Positions 8,644 through 16,497 of a stretch of 64,000 bases of DNA are shown one piece after another. Both the position numbers and the translations under genes were made by a program. Under the pieces are notes generated by a model. The model was given only the letters and a program-made list of their open reading frames with translations, was not told the origin of the DNA and made no database searches. Position 1 is the stretch's first letter. Each line of letters starts with the position of its first letter. Origin of the DNA: Bordetella ansorpii (lineage in GTDB: Bacteria; Pseudomonadota; Gammaproteobacteria; Burkholderiales; Burkholderiaceae_B); the NCBI RefSeq assembly GCF_900078705.1, contig NZ_FKIF01000002.1:930001-994000 (forward strand). The letters run 5' to 3'.

Positions 8644-9456
8644 ATGACGCGCATCATCGACCTGCTGCACGACTCGCGCCTGCCGCGCCTGGAGGTGCGC
8701 ATGCTGCTGGAACACGCCCTGAACAAGCCGCGTGCCTGGCTGCTGGCCCACGATACCGATCCCGCGCCCGCCATGGCCGCCGAGCTGTACCGCGCGCTGG
8801 CCGAGCGGCGCCTGGCCGGCGAGCCCATGGCCTATCTGCTGGGCGAGCGCGAGTTCATGGGGCACACATTCCGGGTGACGCCCGACGTGCTGATTCCGCG
8901 TCCCGACACCGAACTGCTGGTGGAAACCGCCATCGAGGCGATTTCCGGCAAGCCCGGCGCCACGGTGCTGGACCTGGGCACGGGCAGCGGCGCCATCGCG
9001 ATCTCGGTGGCGCTGGCGCGTCCGCAGGCCGTCGTCACCGCCACCGATTGCAGCGCCGCGGCGCTGGCCGTGGCCCTCGACAACGCCAGCCGGCTGGGCG
9101 CCCGGCTGCGCCTGTTGCACGGCGACTGGTTCGGCGCGCTGCCGATGGGCGAGCGCTTCGACCTGATCGTGTCCAACCCGCCGTATATCCACAGCGCCGA
9201 CCAGCATCTGGGTCAGGGCGACCTGCGCCACGAGCCTCGCGGCGCGTTGACGGATGGCGCCGATGGCCTGGGCGCGCTGGCGCGCATCGCCGCCGAGGCC
9301 CCCGCCTGGCTGAAGCCGGGTGGCGCCTTGTGGATGGAGCACGGCTGGGACCAGGCCGAGGCCGTGCGCGAACGGTTGCGCGCCGCCGGTTTCGGCCAGG
9401 TCGCCAGCCGCCGCGACCTGGCCGGCATCGAGCGCATTTCCGGCGGATACCTATAA
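8644..9456 (+). CDS. prmC: Release factor glutamine methyltransferase
   Basis: The 270-residue enzyme is an S-adenosylmethionine-dependent N5-glutamine methyltransferase that modifies the GGQ glutamine of release factors. The SAM-binding motif is VLDLGTGSGAIAI. The substrate-binding NPPY motif is at residues 178-181 (SNPPYIHS). The N-terminal helical domain contains EPMAYLLGEREFMG. The start at 8644 gives the usual N-terminus; the open frame upstream has no similarity. It follows prfA with a gap of 109 bases. Confidence 0.97.
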   Translation: MTRIIDLLHDSRLPRLEVRMLLEHALNKPRAWLLAHDTDPAPAMAAELYRALAERRLAGEPMAYLLGEREFMGHTFRVTPDVLIPRPDTELLVETAIEAISGKPGATVLDLGTGSGAIAISVALARPQAVVTATDCSAAALAVALDNASRLGARLRLLHGDWFGALPMGERFDLIVSNPPYIHSADQHLGQGDLRHEPRGALTDGADGLGALARIAAEAPAWLKPGGALWMEHGWDQAEAVRERLRAAGFGQVASRRDLAGIERISGGYL

Positions 9457-9537
9457 TTGACGTATTGCCGGACCATCCCCATGTAGGGACGATGGCCTGA
9501 TTCCATCCGGAACCCCCATTCCCTCAGCGAGACCACC

Positions 9538-9864
9538 ATGAGCGACGTGCAAGAATTCATCCGTGAAACCGTGACCCAGCATCCCGTGGTGCTGTTCATG
9601 AAGGGCACGGCCCAGTTTCCGCAATGCGGCTTTTCCGGCAAGGCGATCCAGATCCTGAAGGGCTGTGGCGTGAAGAAGCTGGTCACCGTCAATGTGCTGG
9701 AAGACGGCGAAGTGCGCCAGGGCATCAAGGACTTCTCGAACTGGCCCACCATTCCGCAGCTGTACGTCAGCGGCGAATTCATCGGCGGCTCGGACATCAT
9801 GAACGAGATGAACGAGAACGGCGAACTGAAGCAACTGCTGGACGCGTCCGGCGCCACGGCCTGA
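9538..9864 (+). CDS. grxD: Monothiol glutaredoxin, Grx4 family
   Basis: The 108-residue protein has the monothiol active site CGFS (Cys30 in FPQCGFSGKA) and the conserved WPTIPQLYVSGEFIGGSDI glutathione-binding region. Grx4-type proteins carry and deliver [2Fe-2S] clusters, often with BolA partners. The length and the N-terminus (VQEFIRETVTQHPVVLFMKGT) match the family. It lies between prmC and ubiX in the same orientation, and its stop is 6 bases before the ubiX start. Confidence 0.97.
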   Translation: MSDVQEFIRETVTQHPVVLFMKGTAQFPQCGFSGKAIQILKGCGVKKLVTVNVLEDGEVRQGIKDFSNWPTIPQLYVSGEFIGGSDIMNEMNENGELKQLLDASGATA

Positions 9865-9870
9865 CGCCCG

Positions 9871-10431
9871 ATGCGGCGGCTGGTCGTCGGCATCACGGGG
9901 GCCACGGGCTCGCTTTACGCGGTGCGCATGCTGCAGGTCCTGCAGGATGTGCCCGACGTGGAATCTCACCTGGTCATATCGGCCTCGGGCGTGCTGAACA
10001 TCCAGCATGAGCTCGACATCGGCCGCAACGAGGTCCAGGCGCTGGCCGATCACGTGCACAACGTGCGTGCCGTGGGCGCCACGCTGGCCAGCGGCGCGTT
10101 CCAGACGGCCGGCATGGTCATCGTGCCGTGCTCGATGCGCACGCTGGCGGCCGTGGCGCATGGCCTGTCCGACAACCTGATCACACGCGCCGCCGACGTC
10201 ACGCTCAAAGAACGGCGCCGGCTGGTGATGATGGTGCGCGAGACGCCGTTCAACCTGGCGCACCTGCGCAACATGACGGCCGTCACCGAGATGGGCGGCA
10301 TCGTCTTCCCGCCGCTGCCGGCGTTCTATCACCGGCCGAAGTCGATCGAAGAGATGGTCGACCACACCGTGGCGCGCGTGCTGGATCTGTTCGATATCCA
10401 GGTGCCGGGGCCGACGTGGGAAGGAACGTAG
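9871..10431 (+). CDS. ubiX: Flavin prenyltransferase UbiX
   Basis: The 186-residue enzyme transfers a dimethylallyl group to FMN to make prenylated FMN, the cofactor of UbiD-type decarboxylases such as that of ubiquinone synthesis. Visible features are the N-terminal [15 protein letters not shown] flavin-binding segment, [39 protein letters not shown], and [13 protein letters not shown]. The length is normal. The gene is the last of the compact core block; a truncated higA-like fragment follows. Confidence 0.96.
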   Translation: MRRLVVGITGATGSLYAVRMLQVLQDVPDVESHLVISASGVLNIQHELDIGRNEVQALADHVHNVRAVGATLASGAFQTAGMVIVPCSMRTLAAVAHGLSDNLITRAADVTLKERRRLVMMVRETPFNLAHLRNMTAVTEMGGIVFPPLPAFYHRPKSIEEMVDHTVARVLDLFDIQVPGPTWEGT

Positions 10432-10463
10432 GATTGACCAGGATTATCACCAGGAGCCGAACG

Positions 10464-10627
10464 ATGATGCATAACCCTCCGCATCCTGGCGAAGTACTCA
10501 AGGAAGATGTACTCGTTCCCCTGGGCTTGTCCGTAACCGAAGCAGCGCAGCGGCTTGCCAGTTCTCGTGTTGCGTTGCCGCGTGTCTTGAACGGCAAGGC
10601 CGGTATCAGTCCTGATCTGGCCGTCGC
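10464..10627 (+). pseudogene. Truncated HigA-type antitoxin gene
   Basis: From [17 protein letters not shown] through [14 protein letters not shown] the frame matches the N-terminal helix-turn-helix part of HigA-family antitoxins, about 54 residues. The similarity then stops at the 3' end of the convergent IclR gene, and the frame runs on through that gene's antisense strand to 10718. Roughly the last 40 residues of a normal HigA are missing. The bases just before it encode [10 protein letters not shown] in another frame, perhaps the very end of a lost higB toxin gene. It is probably a deletion remnant without function. Confidence 0.75.
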
Positions 10628-11355
10628 TACCCTACCAACCCCCGCAACCTGGCCGCCGCTGCCTGCACGGCCTTCAGGTTATCCGCCTTGTAGCGATGCG
10701 CCGGCGCCGTCAGCGTGACGGCGGCGCAGATCGTGCCATCGTCGCGCAGCACCGGCACGGTGATGCCCGCGACTTCGGCCAGGCGGTCGCCCACGGCGGC
10801 GAAGTAGCCGTCCGCGCGGATGCGCGCATACAACTCACGATCCGGTCCGTCGGCCTGGCCCAGCACGGGGTCGTAGGCCGTCAGCACGCGGCCGCCGGTG
10901 CCGCGGTTCAATGGCAGCAGGTCGCCCGCCTTGATGAAGTCGCGGATGGGGCTGGGCGAGTCCACCCGGTACAGGCATAGCCGCGCGTCGCCCTGGCGCA
11001 CGTGATAGGCGGCGCTTTCGCCGGTGGCGGCCACCAGGTCGCGCAGCACGGGCACCACCACGTGTTCCAGCGAGAACGCGGACGCGTACCGCGCGTGCAT
11101 GCGCGCGATCTCCGGCCCCAAGGCGTAGCGGCCATCGTCCAGCCGCTGGATCCAGCGCGCGTGTTCCAGCGAGGCCAGCAGGCGCAGCACGGTGCTTTTG
11201 TACAGGCGCGTGCGCTCGGCAAGGTCGGCCAATCCCAATGCCGCATCGCCCGGCCGGAACGCGGCGACCAGGCTCAGCGCGCGATCGACCGCCGCCACGC
11301 CGCCGGGCGCGGCGGCCGCGTCGGCGACGGATTCGGTGGCGGCTTTCTTGGGCAT
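10627..11355 (-). CDS. IclR-family transcriptional regulator
   Basis: The 242-residue protein has an N-terminal winged helix ([52 protein letters not shown]) and a C-terminal effector-binding IclR domain. The gene diverges from the HMG-CoA-lyase-like/CoA-transferase/Bug operon and probably controls it in response to the acid or CoA ester handled there. A 17-base inverted repeat at 11554-11570 lies between them. Its stop codon coincides with the break point of the truncated higA fragment. Confidence 0.9.
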   Translation of the reverse strand: MPKKAATESVADAAAAPGGVAAVDRALSLVAAFRPGDAALGLADLAERTRLYKSTVLRLLASLEHARWIQRLDDGRYALGPEIARMHARYASAFSLEHVVVPVLRDLVAATGESAAYHVRQGDARLCLYRVDSPSPIRDFIKAGDLLPLNRGTGGRVLTAYDPVLGQADGPDRELYARIRADGYFAAVGDRLAEVAGITVPVLRDDGTICAAVTLTAPAHRYKADNLKAVQAAAARLRGLVG

Positions 11356-11553
11356 GGCATTCCTTGGAAGAGGGCGGCGGCGGGAATCGGGCCGGCGCTC
11401 AGCGGGCTTTGGATTTTATGCGTCGATGGAATGGGATTGGGCGGGCATAGGCCGCGCGGACCGCGTGCCGCCGTCACTGCGCACTTGTCCGATGGCCGCG
11501 ATTGACACCACCTGGATGTCAGGCGCAGAATTCATTTCATAAGAAAGAATATA

Positions 11554-11570
11554 ATTCTATCTAATAGAAT
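11554..11570. promoter_or_regulatory. Candidate IclR operator before the lyase/CoA-transferase operon
   Basis: ATTCTAT and ATAGAAT are perfect 7-base arms around CTA. The site is AT-rich in a GC-rich background and sits 23 bases before the GTG start of the lyase gene, where a regulator would block or assist transcription. Assignment to the divergent IclR protein is inferred from position. Confidence 0.5.
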
Positions 11571-11592
11571 ATACAACCATGGAGACCTGTCC

Positions 11593-12522
11593 GTGACCCA
11601 CGACACCCCCGACGTCCTCATCAGCGAGGTCGGTCCGCGCGACGGCCTGCAGTCCGTCGGCGCCACCATGCCCACCGAGGCCAAGGGCCGCTGGATCGAT
11701 GCCCTGGTCGCCGCCGGCGTGCGCGAGATCGAGGTGGCGTCCTTCGTGCCGCCCAGGCTGTTGCCGCAGATGGCCGATGCCGCCGAGGTCGTGCGGCATG
11801 CGCTGCGCCACCCTGGCCTCACGGTGATGGCGCTGGTGCCCAATCGACGCGGCGCCGAGAACGCGCTGCGCGCGGGCGTGCACAAGCTGACCATGCCGGT
11901 ATCGGCCAGCCACGCTCACAGCCTGGCCAACGTGCGCAAGACGCCCATGGAAATGGTCGACGAGGTGCGCGCCATTGCCCGCCTGCGCGACGAGATCGCG
12001 CCGGGCGTGAAGCTGGAAGCCGGCATCTCCACCGCGTTCGGCTGCACGCTGCAGGGCGAGGTGGACGAGGACGAGGTCATCCGCCTGGCCGCCGCATGCA
12101 TCGCGGCGGGGGCGGACGAGTCCGGCCTGTCCGACACCGTGGGCTATGCGAATCCCGCGCAGGTGCGCCGCCTGTTCCGCCGCCTGCGGCAAGAGATCGG
12201 CGCGCATGCCGGCGCCGCGCACATGCACAACACGCGCGGCCTGGGGCTGGCCAATTGCCTGGCGGCCTGGGACGAGGGCGTGCGCACGTTCGACAGTTCG
12301 CTGGGCGGGCTGGGCGGTTGTCCTTATGCGCCAGGCGCCTCGGGCAACGTGGTCACGGAAGACCTGGTGTTCATGTTCGAGGCCATGGGCGTGCGCACCG
12401 GTATCGACCTGGACCGCATCGTGGCCGCGCGCGTGCCGCTGGCTGCCGGGCTGCCGGGCGAGCCGCTCTACGGCATGACGCCGGATGCCGGCTTGCCCAA
12501 GGGCTTCGCGCAGTTGGTTTGA
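11593..12522 (+). CDS. Hydroxymethylglutaryl-CoA lyase family protein
   Basis: The 309-residue TIM-barrel enzyme belongs to the HMG-CoA lyase branch of the DRE-TIM family, cleaving 3-hydroxy-3-methylacyl-CoA esters to acetyl-CoA and an oxo acid. Visible are EVGPRDGLQSVGA at the N-terminus, the metal-binding HMHNTRGLGLAN, and the flexible-loop signature LGGLGGCPYAPGASGN with the catalytic Cys243. The start is GTG at 11593 after GGAG; the ATG at 11579 is out of frame and meets a stop. The following CoA-transferase and Bug receptor suggest a substrate that is imported, activated and then cleaved. It need not be HMG itself; citramalyl-CoA-like esters are possible. Confidence 0.88.
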   Translation: MTHDTPDVLISEVGPRDGLQSVGATMPTEAKGRWIDALVAAGVREIEVASFVPPRLLPQMADAAEVVRHALRHPGLTVMALVPNRRGAENALRAGVHKLTMPVSASHAHSLANVRKTPMEMVDEVRAIARLRDEIAPGVKLEAGISTAFGCTLQGEVDEDEVIRLAAACIAAGADESGLSDTVGYANPAQVRRLFRRLRQEIGAHAGAAHMHNTRGLGLANCLAAWDEGVRTFDSSLGGLGGCPYAPGASGNVVTEDLVFMFEAMGVRTGIDLDRIVAARVPLAAGLPGEPLYGMTPDAGLPKGFAQLV

Positions 12523-12647
12523 ACAGGCCGCACTGCACGGGCGCCGTTGATGGCGTGTCTTCCGAACTCGCTGCCGCGCGGGTTCCCCCGCCGCGTGCGC
12601 GCTCGCCCCGCCGCGCGTTGTTCCACCCCATGTTTCCAAAGAAGCCC

Positions 12648-13847
12648 ATGTCCGCTGCAAACCCCTTGCCCTACGAGGGCATCCGCGTCATCGAATTCAC
12701 CCACATGGTCATGGGGCCGACCTGCGGCATGCTGCTGGGCGACCTGGGCGCCGAGGTCATCAAGATCGAGCCGGTGGGCGGCGACAGCACGCGCCGGCTG
12801 CTGGGCTCGGGCTCCGGCTTCTTCCCCATGTTCAACCGCAACAAGAAAAGCGTGGTGCTGGACCTGAAGCAGCCCGAAGGCGTGCAGGCCGCGCTGCGCC
12901 TGATCGACACGGCCGACATCGTCAGCGAAAACTTCAAGAGCGGCGTGATGGACAAGCTGGGCCTGGGCTACGAGACACTTGCGGCCCGCCATCCCGGGCT
13001 GATCTACGTCAGCCACAAGGGCTTCCTGGCGGGGCCCTACGACAACCGCACGGCGCTGGACGAAGTGGTGCAGATGATGGGCGGACTGGCGTACATGACG
13101 GGCCGGCCGGGCGATCCCGTGCGCGCGGGCACCAGCGTCAACGACATCATGGGCGGCATGTTCGGCGCCATCGGCGCGATGGCCGCGCTGGCGCAGCGCG
13201 GGAAGACGGGCCAGGGCACGCACGTCGAGGCCTCGCTGTTCGAGAACAACGTGTTCCTGATGGGCCAGCACATGCTGCAGTACGCCGCCACGGGCCGCGC
13301 GCCCGCGCCCATGCCCAGCCGCGTGGCCGCCTGGGCGGTGTACGACGTATTTACGGTGAAGGACGGGCAGCAGATCTTCCTGGCGGTGGTCAGCGACAAG
13401 CAGTGGAAGATATTCTGCCGCGCCTTCGGCATGGACGACCTGCTGGCCGACACGCGCCTGGCCACCAACAACGACCGCGTGCAGGCACGCGAATGGATGA
13501 TGCCCGAACTGCGCAGCCGGCTGGCGCAGCGCAGCGCGGCCGAGCTGGCCCAGGTGTTCGAGGCCGAGGGCCTGCCCTTCGCGCCCATCACGCGTCCCGA
13601 ACAGCTGTTCGACGATCCCCATCTGGCCGCCACCGGCGGCCTGGCGCCGATACGCATGAACGACGGCAGCACCTCGCGCGTGCCGTTGGCGCCTTTCACG
13701 CTGGGCGGCGCCCAGCCTCCCGTCCGCTTGCAGCCGCCGCGCATCGGCGAACACTCCGAGGCGCTGTTGCGGCAGGCGGGCTATGCCGACGCGGACATCG
13801 AATCCATGAAGGCAAGACGAATCACACAAGGAGACAGCACATCATGA
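12648..13847 (+). CDS. Family III CoA-transferase (CaiB/BaiF)
   Basis: The 399-residue protein has the family hallmark start GIRVIEFTHMVMGPTCGMLLGDLGAEVIKIEPVGG split over the N-terminus, and an acid-binding Asp near residue 166 (SVNDIMGGMFGA) that corresponds to the catalytic aspartate of formyl-CoA transferase. Family III enzymes move CoA between carboxylic acids. It probably makes the CoA ester cleaved by the preceding lyase. An in-frame ATG at 12630 would add six residues. Its stop overlaps the start of the Bug gene. Confidence 0.92.
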   Translation: MSAANPLPYEGIRVIEFTHMVMGPTCGMLLGDLGAEVIKIEPVGGDSTRRLLGSGSGFFPMFNRNKKSVVLDLKQPEGVQAALRLIDTADIVSENFKSGVMDKLGLGYETLAARHPGLIYVSHKGFLAGPYDNRTALDEVVQMMGGLAYMTGRPGDPVRAGTSVNDIMGGMFGAIGAMAALAQRGKTGQGTHVEASLFENNVFLMGQHMLQYAATGRAPAPMPSRVAAWAVYDVFTVKDGQQIFLAVVSDKQWKIFCRAFGMDDLLADTRLATNNDRVQAREWMMPELRSRLAQRSAAELAQVFEAEGLPFAPITRPEQLFDDPHLAATGGLAPIRMNDGSTSRVPLAPFTLGGAQPPVRLQPPRIGEHSEALLRQAGYADADIESMKARRITQGDSTS

Positions 13848-14836
13848 TTTCCCTCACTCGCCGGCAGTTGCTGGGCGCCGCGCTGGCGTCTGGCGCCTTG
13901 CCCGCCTGGACCCAGGCGTTCGCCCAGCAGTCCGAGTTTCCGGGCAAGCGTCCGATCCGCCTGGTCGTGCCCTACACGCCGGGCGGCGGCACCGATGCGA
14001 TGGCGCGACTGACCGCCGAGAAGATGGCCGCCGAGGCGGGGTGGAGCGTGGTGGTCGAGAACCGCCCCGGCGCGGGCGGCAACATCGGGCTGGACCAGGT
14101 GGCGCGTTCGCAGCCCGATGGCTACATGCTGGGCATGGGCCAGACGGCCAACCTGGCGATCAATCCGGCGCTGTTGCCCAACATGCCGTTCGACGCGGCC
14201 AGGGATTTCACGCCGGTGGCGCTGGTGGCGTCGCTGCCCGTGATCCTGGTGGTGCGGGCGAATTCGCCCTGGCAGTCCGTGCAGGACGTGGTCAAGGCCG
14301 CGCAGGCCAGGCCGGGCGAGGTCAAGCAGGCGCTGGCGGGCACCGGCACCGTCGGCCACCTGGCCGGCGAGCTGCTGGCCTACGATGCGAAGTTCAAGGT
14401 GCTGAACGTGCCGTACAAGGGCGCGGCCCCGGCGCTGAACGACCTGCTGGGCAACAACACCGACTATATGTTCTCGACGGCGCCCGCCGTCCAGGAGATG
14501 GTGCGCGGCAAGGTGCTGCGCGCGCTGGCGGTGACGTCGGGCGAGCGCCTGGCGATCCTGCCCGACGTGCCGACCGTGGCCGAATCCGGTTTTCCCGGCT
14601 TCGAGGCGCTGGACTGGAAGGTGCTGGTGGCGCCGGCCAATACGCCCAAGGACGTGGTCGAGAAGCTGAACGGCGTGATGGAAAAGGTGCTGGCCAATCC
14701 GGCCACGAAAAAGTACCTGGCCAGCGAAGGCAGCCAGCCGATGGGCGGCAGCGCCGATCATGCAAGGCAGTACCTGGCGGCCGAGCAGAAGAAGTGGGCG
14801 GGCCTGATCCAGGACGCGAAGATCACGCTGGGCTGA
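13844..14836 (+). CDS. Bug-family (TctC-like) periplasmic substrate-binding protein
   Basis: The 330-residue protein starts with a twin-arginine signal (LTRRQLLGAALASGALPAWTQAFA). The Bug fold follows, with the RLVVPYTPGGGTDAMAR loop that binds a carboxylate and the typical NVPYKGAAPALNDLLGNNTDYMF region. Bug receptors of tripartite tricarboxylate transporters capture organic acids in the periplasm. No TctA/TctB membrane genes are nearby. The 4-base overlap with the CoA-transferase gene ties it to the lyase pathway, so its ligand is probably that pathway's substrate. Confidence 0.93.
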   Translation: MISLTRRQLLGAALASGALPAWTQAFAQQSEFPGKRPIRLVVPYTPGGGTDAMARLTAEKMAAEAGWSVVVENRPGAGGNIGLDQVARSQPDGYMLGMGQTANLAINPALLPNMPFDAARDFTPVALVASLPVILVVRANSPWQSVQDVVKAAQARPGEVKQALAGTGTVGHLAGELLAYDAKFKVLNVPYKGAAPALNDLLGNNTDYMFSTAPAVQEMVRGKVLRALAVTSGERLAILPDVPTVAESGFPGFEALDWKVLVAPANTPKDVVEKLNGVMEKVLANPATKKYLASEGSQPMGGSADHARQYLAAEQKKWAGLIQDAKITLG

Positions 14837-14866
14837 CCGCGGCGTTTGCCGCGCCGCGGCGGCGGT

Positions 14867-15385
14867 TCAGGCGCGGACGCGCCGCGTGCCGCCGCTGCGC
14901 CGGCTTGCCTTCTCCGACACCAGGTTCTGCTGCGCCATCGCCAGGCCGCGTTGCTCGACGCGCGCCAGCAGCGCGCGCAGTTGCGCGACCTCATCGGACG
15001 ACAGGTCCTGAGTCAGCAGATCGTTCAGGCGCTGTACTTCAGGCATCAGCGCGCCGTAGCAGTCGTGCCCGCTGTCCGTGGCCTCGACCTGCACCACGCG
15101 CCGGTCGTCGCCCACCTGCACGCGCCGCAGCCAGCCTTTCTCGCACAGCGCGCCCAGCGTGCGCGAGGTACGCGCCAGGTCCAGCTTGGCCGTGGCGGCC
15201 AGGTCGGCCGACGCCATGGGGCCGTGTTCGACCGCACAGGCCAGCACGCGCCACTCCCTGCGGGTGATGCCGAAGCGGCCTTCGCACAGCCGCACGAAGA
15301 CCGGGCTGGACTGGAACCACGCCTGGTACAGGCGGTACATCAGCATGTCGTCCAGCGTGGCCTGGCCGGCATGGGGGTGGGACAT
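14867..15385 (-). CDS. MarR-family transcriptional regulator
   Basis: The 172-residue protein has a winged helix in the middle (ITRREWRVLACAVEHGPMASADLAATAKLDLARTSRTLGALCEKGWLRRVQVGDDRRVVQVEAT) flanked by dimerisation helices, as in MarR proteins. It is transcribed away from the Bug-sulfatase operon, with 127 bases between, and is the likely regulator of that operon. The basic tail (SRRSGGTRRVRA) is longer than usual. The ligand is unknown. Confidence 0.9.
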   Translation of the reverse strand: MSHPHAGQATLDDMLMYRLYQAWFQSSPVFVRLCEGRFGITRREWRVLACAVEHGPMASADLAATAKLDLARTSRTLGALCEKGWLRRVQVGDDRRVVQVEATDSGHDCYGALMPEVQRLNDLLTQDLSSDEVAQLRALLARVEQRGLAMAQQNLVSEKASRRSGGTRRVRA

Positions 15386-15435
15386 GTTGCCTCCTTCCGG
15401 CCGTCTTATAGGGTCATGGGCTTATGCCGGATACT

Positions 15436-15454
15436 GGATTAGATCAATAAATCC
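15436..15454. promoter_or_regulatory. Weak inverted repeat between the MarR and Bug genes
   Basis: GGATT and AATCC flank nine AT-rich bases. The spacing fits a MarR-type operator between the two divergent genes. The arms are short, so chance occurrence is possible. Confidence 0.25.
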
Positions 15455-15512
15455 CCGTGTTGCTAAATTCATTTCTCCTATTTCCTACAACGATAGACAA
15501 GGGAGACATGAC

Positions 15513-16487
15513 ATGCGTACCTGGATGATGGCCGCGCTGGCGGCCTGGGCGCTGCTTGCCGCGGCGCCCGCCGCCGTGGGGCAGGAGGCGGGCAAGCCGC
15601 TGACGATCCTGGTCGGTTATCCGCCCGGCGGCAGTTCCGACCGCGTGGCACGCCTGGTGGCGGATCGGCTGAAGGACAAGCTGCGCACCTCGGTGATCGT
15701 GGAGAACAAGACGGGGGCGGGCGGACGCATTGCGGCGCAGTACCTGCGCAATGCGCATGAGGACGTGGCGCGCGGCACGCTGATGCTGGCCAACCCGGCC
15801 GTGATGGTGGTGGCGCCGCTGGTGTATGCCCAGCCTGGCTACGACGCGGCGCGCGACTTCCAGCCCGTGTCGCTGGTCAGCAGCTATCACTTCGCGCTGG
15901 CGGTATCGGCCAGTTCGCCCATCCATGACGTGGCCGCGCTGCGCAAGTGGGTGAAGGAGCATCCCAGGCAATTCACCGTGGGGGTGCCCGCCACCGGCAG
16001 CCTGCCGCATTTCTTCGCGCTGATGTTCGGCCAGCAGATCGGACAGCAGCCCGAGGTGGTGGGCTATCGTGGTTCGGCGCCGCTGACGTCCGAGCTGATC
16101 GGCGGCATCCTGCCACAGGCCATCGACACGCTGGATACGCTGCTGCCGCAGCACCAGGGCGGCAAGATCCGCATTCTGGCGATCTCCGCCGACAAACGCG
16201 ATCCGGCCCTGCCCGACGTGCCCACCTTCCGTGAAAGCGGCATCGACCTGTCCGCCGACGGCTGGAACGCATTCTTCGCCTCGTCGGCCATGCCGAAGGA
16301 GCAGGCGGACAGGCTGGGCAAGGAGATCGAGGCGGTGATGCGCGAGCCCGCCCTGCAGCAGGCCATCCGTGCCGTGAACCTGGAGCCCGTGGTGGCCGAC
16401 GCGGCCGAGACCGCCCGCCGCCTGCAGGCCTACAGGCAGCAATGGGAACCGCCCGTGCGCGCTTCCGGCTTCACCGCCACGCAGTAA
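15513..16487 (+). CDS. Bug-family periplasmic substrate-binding protein
   Basis: The 324-residue protein has a Sec-type signal peptide (MRTWMMAALAAWALLAAAPAAVG) and the Bug ligand loop LVGYPPGGSSDRVARLVA. GGGTD of most homologues is replaced by GGSSD. A conserved C-terminal part (LAISADKRDPALPDVPTFRESG) follows. The start at 15513 has GGGAG eight bases upstream. The gene is 10 bases before the sulfatase gene, so the bound ligand may be the sulfatase substrate or product. Confidence 0.92.
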   Translation: MRTWMMAALAAWALLAAAPAAVGQEAGKPLTILVGYPPGGSSDRVARLVADRLKDKLRTSVIVENKTGAGGRIAAQYLRNAHEDVARGTLMLANPAVMVVAPLVYAQPGYDAARDFQPVSLVSSYHFALAVSASSPIHDVAALRKWVKEHPRQFTVGVPATGSLPHFFALMFGQQIGQQPEVVGYRGSAPLTSELIGGILPQAIDTLDTLLPQHQGGKIRILAISADKRDPALPDVPTFRESGIDLSADGWNAFFASSAMPKEQADRLGKEIEAVMREPALQQAIRAVNLEPVVADAAETARRLQAYRQQWEPPVRASGFTATQ

Positions 16488-16497
16488 GGAGCCGGCG

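Noticed and set aside
12468-13829. A 453-codon frame opposite the family III CoA-transferase
   Set aside because: It is antisense to a well supported gene, and its translation has no similarity or domain features.
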